Source: Candidatus Buchananbacteria bacterium (GTDB taxonomy: Bacteria > Patescibacteriota > Patescibacteriia > CAIXNZ01). From it: a DNA stretch of 16,326 nt. Positions 13,537-16,326 of this stretch are shown in pieces. The position numbers and the translations under genes were made by a program. The notes beneath the pieces are model-generated. The model did no database searches. It was not told where the DNA came from and saw nothing but the letters and a program-made list of their open reading frames with translations. The stretch is taken from positions 1 through 16,326 of the forward strand of contig JAUVKC010000016.1 of NCBI GenBank assembly GCA_030592165.1. The letters run 5' to 3'. Each line of letters begins with the position of its first letter. Within the stretch, counting starts at the first letter, position 1.

Positions 13537-14475
13537 TTAATAACATTTTGGTTTATGTTTAGAATCAAATTTACAGTCACCGCCAATAGACAGGCATTCA
13601 GCTCTATCACAAAGGTTGGTTATGCCCTCACCACATTTATCACAGTCACCTTTTGTTATGCATTTAGAATTATAAAAAACACAATTTCCTAAACTATTGC
13701 ATTCAGTTGCATCACAAAAATTTAAACCTGCTCCGCAAGAATCACAAGAGTCAATAGTCGTAGCAGGAGCTGACTGACAACATATTAAATTTCCACAGCC
13801 TAAGTTTCCGCAGGAGCCTCCAGGACAGTCAACTGTGGTTGTGCAAGACGCACCAGCATTTTGACCCTCTTTGCAAGACCCGGGAATAACTGAGCCTGAA
13901 GGTGGGCAAGTTCCACTAGGGCAATCACTACTTGTTGAACAAGGACTACCAGATTTTCTTCCACCTAGGCATTTTTTTCGAGTACAGGCATCATAAGTTT
14001 TACAACTTCCGTTAGGGATGGTTGAGCAAGAAGCTTCCTGATTACCAAAAGTATCACCACTGTCAGGAAATCCACCATCAGTAGTCTCTCCTGGCGTTGC
14101 AATGGGGCCAGCTCTCTCAATAGCAGTAGCAATAAAGAAGGTGATTGAATAAGCTCCCATAACCAGAACCAAACCAAGAACAGCGGAAGTAAGTACTTTT
14201 TTGGCTGAATCAACTTGTTGGTCGTTTCCACCAGCAATCATCCAGGTTATACCCCCATAGATTATTAAAGTAATAAAAATCGCACCTAAAAGACCTAAAA
14301 TTGCTTTTATTATCCCAGCTGTAATTGCTGATATATTTTGTTGCTCAAGACCAGTTTGACCAGCTGTAGTTTGAATTAAACTAGCACTATCACCAAGTCC
14401 ATAAGCAAAAACAGAGCTAGTTATAAGTGCTAACCCTATTAAACATAAAGCAATAATTAAAAAGCTTTTTTGCAT
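13537..14475 (-). CDS. VirB2-like pilin protein with a large Cys-rich C-terminal domain (312 aa)
   Basis: Residues 1-120 are a standard array member: signal peptide (VFA before YGLG), IQTTAGQTGL (34-43), helix 1 about 50-73 with IYGG (72-75), loop MIAGGNDQQVDSAKK and helix 2 about 94-118. A linker then leads to about 165 residues with 26 cysteines. Two kinds of tandem repeat are visible. The first occurs twice (about 169-194 and 201-226) with the pattern C-x4-8-G-x-C-x4-DCP-x-G-x-C. The second also occurs twice (244-272 and 278-311) with CDxCGxG, CDxxEC, SxG and a final Cys. These should be extracytoplasmic and disulphide-bonded. Sites Asn47 and Asn155 fit N-x-S/T. It is the longest gene in the array and resembles an adhesin fused to a pilin. 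Confidence 0.82.
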   Translation of the reverse strand: MQKSFLIIALCLIGLALITSSVFAYGLGDSASLIQTTAGQTGLEQQNISAITAGIIKAILGLLGAIFITLIIYGGITWMIAGGNDQQVDSAKKVLTSAVLGLVLVMGAYSITFFIATAIERAGPIATPGETTDGGFPDSGDTFGNQEASCSTIPNGSCKTYDACTRKKCLGGRKSGSPCSTSSDCPSGTCPPSGSVIPGSCKEGQNAGASCTTTVDCPGGSCGNLGCGNLICCQSAPATTIDSCDSCGAGLNFCDATECNSLGNCVFYNSKCITKGDCDKCGEGITNLCDRAECLSIGGDCKFDSKHKPKCY

Positions 14476-14487
14476 ATTAAAAATAAG

Positions 14488-14853
14488 CTATCCTGCGCCT
14501 ACAACTGAGAAAACCAAAGTTGTAATAGCATAAGCACCGCCTAAAATAACTGCGCCAATAATAGCCCAGATAATAACGTTTTTACCTTTATCGATTTGCG
14601 GTTGTTTTCCGGCAGCAGTCATAATAAGAAGACCACCGTAAACTATTAAAAATAAAAAAATAGAACCACTTAAGGCCAAGGCTGCCCCAGCAAAATTACC
14701 TAAAATAGTGGCAATACCTTGTTCTCCGCTAAGACTGCTTGGTAATCCAGCCTGACCAGCTGCAGTTCCAAGTCCACCATCACCAGCTTTTACAGTAAGT
14801 GGAGAAATTAGGCTGATTAAGGCAATTATATAAAATGATATTTTTTTCTTCAT
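14488..14853 (-). CDS. VirB2-like pilin protein, short form (121 aa)
   Basis: Signal peptide about 1-23 (VKA before GDGG), then LGTAAGQAGL (28-37), the shared linker motif. Helix 1 spans about 48-72 ending in VYGG (71-74). The loop MTAAGKQPQIDKGK (78-91) and helix 2 (about 92-118) follow, and the protein stops at the membrane (VVGAG). The loop differs from the EKIKKAK type of its neighbours and is closer to the KKGK form of the first array member. There are no cysteines and no N-x-S/T site in the mature protein. The gene lies 59 bases downstream of the probable major pilin gene, with a 17-bp hairpin ending 12 bases before its ATG. Confidence 0.8.
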   Translation of the reverse strand: MKKKISFYIIALISLISPLTVKAGDGGLGTAAGQAGLPSSLSGEQGIATILGNFAGAALALSGSIFLFLIVYGGLLIMTAAGKQPQIDKGKNVIIWAIIGAVILGGAYAITTLVFSVVGAG

Positions 14854-14865
14854 AAATTTTAATTT

Positions 14866-14902
14866 AATATTTAAGGGTAGGCTTGGCCTACCCTTAAATA
14901 TT
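14866..14902 (-). other. 17-bp intercistronic hairpin between pilin genes
   Basis: Bases 14866-14882 pair perfectly with 14886-14902 around a three-base loop; the core is GGGTAGGC/GCCTACCC. On the minus strand no continuous U tract follows, so it may be a partial terminator or an RNA-end stabiliser rather than a full stop. It sits 10 bases after the stop codon of the 129-residue pilin gene and 12 bases before the next start codon. Confidence 0.75.
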
Positions 14903-14912
14903 TTAGTGATTA

Positions 14913-15302
14913 CTAGAGAGAATTAGTTTCAGTTGTTGCCTCAATTAGTGATTCTAAGACAAATTGAGCGATTGCATAAGCTGTGATAATTATAACCAAA
15001 CCAATAACACCTGAAACAATTAATTTTTTGGCTGCTGTTACACCATCATCAGAGCCACCAGCTGTCATCCATTTGAAACCACCTAATAAGATGATTACAA
15101 CAGCGACGATACCTAATAGTCCCATAGCTACATTAATAATTCTAGCTACAGTAATACGAACATCTTGTGTTCCAAGTGCAATATGATCACCGACTTCGTT
15201 AAGTCCTGGGTCAAATACTGGAACTTGAGCTGAAACTAGTGCTGGAGCTACTACTAAACTAAAGATAGTAAACACAGCAAAGAAAAGTAATGCTTTTTTC
15301 AT
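14913..15302 (-). CDS. VirB2-like pilin protein, probable major subunit (129 aa)
   Basis: This is the most VirB2-like array member in layout: signal peptide about 1-25 (VSA before QVPVFDPG), a short outer segment, helix 1 at about 49-73 ending in LLGG, loop MTAGGSDDGVTAAKK (79-93) and helix 2 at about 94-116, with a short acidic tail. It lacks cysteines. It differs from the others in having LGG instead of YGG. It is the only pilin gene in the array with a clear Shine-Dalgarno sequence (AAAGGA at 15312-15317, nine bases before the ATG), its own good promoter and a stable hairpin after the stop codon. These are features expected of an abundant structural protein; that it is the major subunit is inference. 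Confidence 0.82.
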   Translation of the reverse strand: MKKALLFFAVFTIFSLVVAPALVSAQVPVFDPGLNEVGDHIALGTQDVRITVARIINVAMGLLGIVAVVIILLGGFKWMTAGGSDDGVTAAKKLIVSGVIGLVIIITAYAIAQFVLESLIEATTETNSL

Positions 15303-15393
15303 TTTTTTAAATCCTTTAAAATGCTAACTCAAAAGTTAAAGCATTTAATTAATTATATTAAATAAATTATCTTTTAAAAATACGAATACCTAT

Positions 15394-15423
15394 ATTATAA
15401 CAAATTTTAGTGGTTATCAGCAA
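15394..15423 (-). promoter_or_regulatory. Predicted promoter of the pilin operon
   Basis: On the minus strand a perfect TATAAT (-10, 15394-15399) is preceded after 18 bases by TTGCTG (-35, 15418-15423). Transcription would begin near 15387, leaving an AT-rich leader of about 85 bases that ends in AAAGGA and can form a small hairpin (GCTTTAAC/GAGTTAGC, near 15320-15342). It is probably the main promoter for the six downstream pilin genes. Confidence 0.6.
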
Positions 15424-15479
15424 ATAAGTTATTACTATTTAACTCTTTTTTTAGATTATGGAGTTGGCGGCATTTCAAT

Positions 15480-16304
15480 TTAAGGTTGTGTATAGCAACA
15501 TTTTTCTGCTGCAGTTGGGCAAAGCCCACTAGCAGTATCTGTTTTGTACATTAAGTCCTTTGTAGCACAATCTTCCGCTACTGCAATGCATTCCTTCTTT
15601 ATGCTTGTCGCATATTTTACATCACAAGTGAGAACAATTGGGGTTGGTCCTGTTGTCGGTGGAACTGATCCTCCATTGCCTATGCCTCCACCACCGGTGA
15701 TACCTGTTATAGCAAAATCAACTAAGTAAAAACTACCAAAAATTACACCCAGACCAATAATCGCCCAAACAAGAACATCTTTACCTTTTTTAACTTTTTC
15801 CGGACTACCAGCAGAGGTTAGCATTAGGAGACCGCCGTAAACGAACATGAATAAAGCTAGAGCCCCAACAACACCCAATATAGCTTTTATGACTCTACCG
15901 ATGATTTCTGCAGGAGTAGCATTGCCTACAGGAGAAAGACTAGAAAGGTCAACTGAGCTGGCAGCTGTTGAGGAAGAAGAAGTAGTAGTTGGAGTAGAGC
16001 CGGTTGTGGTGGTACTAGTGTCTTTCTTTTTGCCACAAGACCAATCGTTATATTTTCCTCCTGGTCCATCCGGACTGCCACAGTAGCCAGATTTTATTTC
16101 CCATTCTGAGCTATTATATCCAGACGCTTTAGTATCTCTACAGCACCAACCATCAGCTGCTTTGACACCCGTACTTTCACCACAAATTCCACTTCCTGCC
16201 GCAATTACATCACTTGGGCAGGCAGCTGCTGAAGCAATTTGACCAACCAAAAAACTACTGGTTATTAAAAAACATAATAATAAGATAAAAAGTGTTTTTT
16301 TCAT
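15480..16304 (-). CDS. VirB2-like pilin protein with Cys-rich modules on both sides (274 aa)
   Basis: After a signal peptide (about 1-27, ASA before ACPS) comes an N-terminal module with six cysteines (29, 41, 54, 55, 75, 90) and many Gly, Ser and aromatic residues. A Ser/Thr-rich linker (about 96-117) follows. The pilin core then appears: helix 1 about 133-157 ending in VYGG (155-158), loop TSAGSPEKVKKGK (163-175) and helix 2 about 176-200. A Gly/Pro-rich spacer leads to a second module with six cysteines (227, 239, 246, 262, 269, 270). Both modules should be outside the membrane. N-x-S/T sites occur at Asn64 and Asn128. The Ser/Thr linker looks like an O-glycosylation-prone stalk. A 177-base gap with a promoter separates it from the next pilin gene, so it may be expressed separately. 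Its upstream region leaves the window. Confidence 0.82.
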   Translation of the reverse strand: MKKTLFILLLCFLITSSFLVGQIASAAACPSDVIAAGSGICGESTGVKAADGWCCRDTKASGYNSSEWEIKSGYCGSPDGPGGKYNDWSCGKKKDTSTTTTGSTPTTTSSSSTAASSVDLSSLSPVGNATPAEIIGRVIKAILGVVGALALFMFVYGGLLMLTSAGSPEKVKKGKDVLVWAIIGLGVIFGSFYLVDFAITGITGGGGIGNGGSVPPTTGPTPIVLTCDVKYATSIKKECIAVAEDCATKDLMYKTDTASGLCPTAAEKCCYTQP

Positions 16305-16326
16305 AAAAATAAGTCAATATTTATAA

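Noticed and set aside
13530..13610. Longer N terminus for the 120-aa pilin protein
   Set aside because: It would overlap the end of the upstream pilin gene and bury the signal peptide; the MLKK start has the normal position and spacing.
15544..16086. Plus-strand frames opposite the first pilin gene
   Set aside because: They are low-complexity mirror frames of the Ser/Thr- and Gly-rich pilin codons and have no translation signals.

Overview
This AT-rich, gene-dense window looks like a piece of a Candidate Phyla Radiation (Patescibacteria) genome, probably from the Parcubacteria side. The case rests on gene content. There is an array of VirB2-like two-helix pilin proteins of the kind common in these bacteria, a GT-C membrane protein related to STT3, a DUF2079 protein, and a very basic-tailed PBP1A beside ruvC and yebC. 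Several genes also appear to have promoters only about ten bases from the start codon. This placement is inferred from content and style; no phylogenetic marker search was possible.

Layout. Bases 1-462 hold the tail of an unidentified gene, a terminator and two very small reading frames with the strongest ribosome binding sites in the window. Bases 463-1551 (+) encode an M20 metallopeptidase or deacylase. It converges on a class A penicillin-binding protein (1581-4466, -) with a shared bidirectional terminator between them. Next come ruvC (-), a secreted alpha/beta hydrolase (+) and yebC (-). The hydrolase lies in the opposite orientation between two genes that are often neighbours, looks richer in G+C, and carries its own promoter, Shine-Dalgarno sequence and terminator, so it is probably an insertion. 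Bases 7303-7898 contain no protein gene but do contain repeats and a likely small RNA with a 19-bp hairpin. Bases 7899-12089 form a glycan-related block: an STT3-like transferase, a DPM1-like GT2 enzyme and a convergent DUF2079 membrane protein.

Bases 12211-16304 (-) are the most unusual part: seven consecutive but divergent pilin-like genes. Each has a signal peptide, then two membrane helices separated by a short Lys-rich loop, with a YGG-type motif at the end of the first helix. Three carry extra cysteine-rich modules predicted to lie outside the membrane. A promoter and Shine-Dalgarno sequence precede the second gene, and a 17-bp hairpin follows it, suggesting this one is the abundant subunit and the others are minor or specialised. 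No secretion ATPase or other machinery gene is visible in the window.

Taken together, the window links cell-wall synthesis, membrane glycosyltransfer and a surface pilin array. Whether the glycosyltransferases modify the pilins is only a hypothesis.
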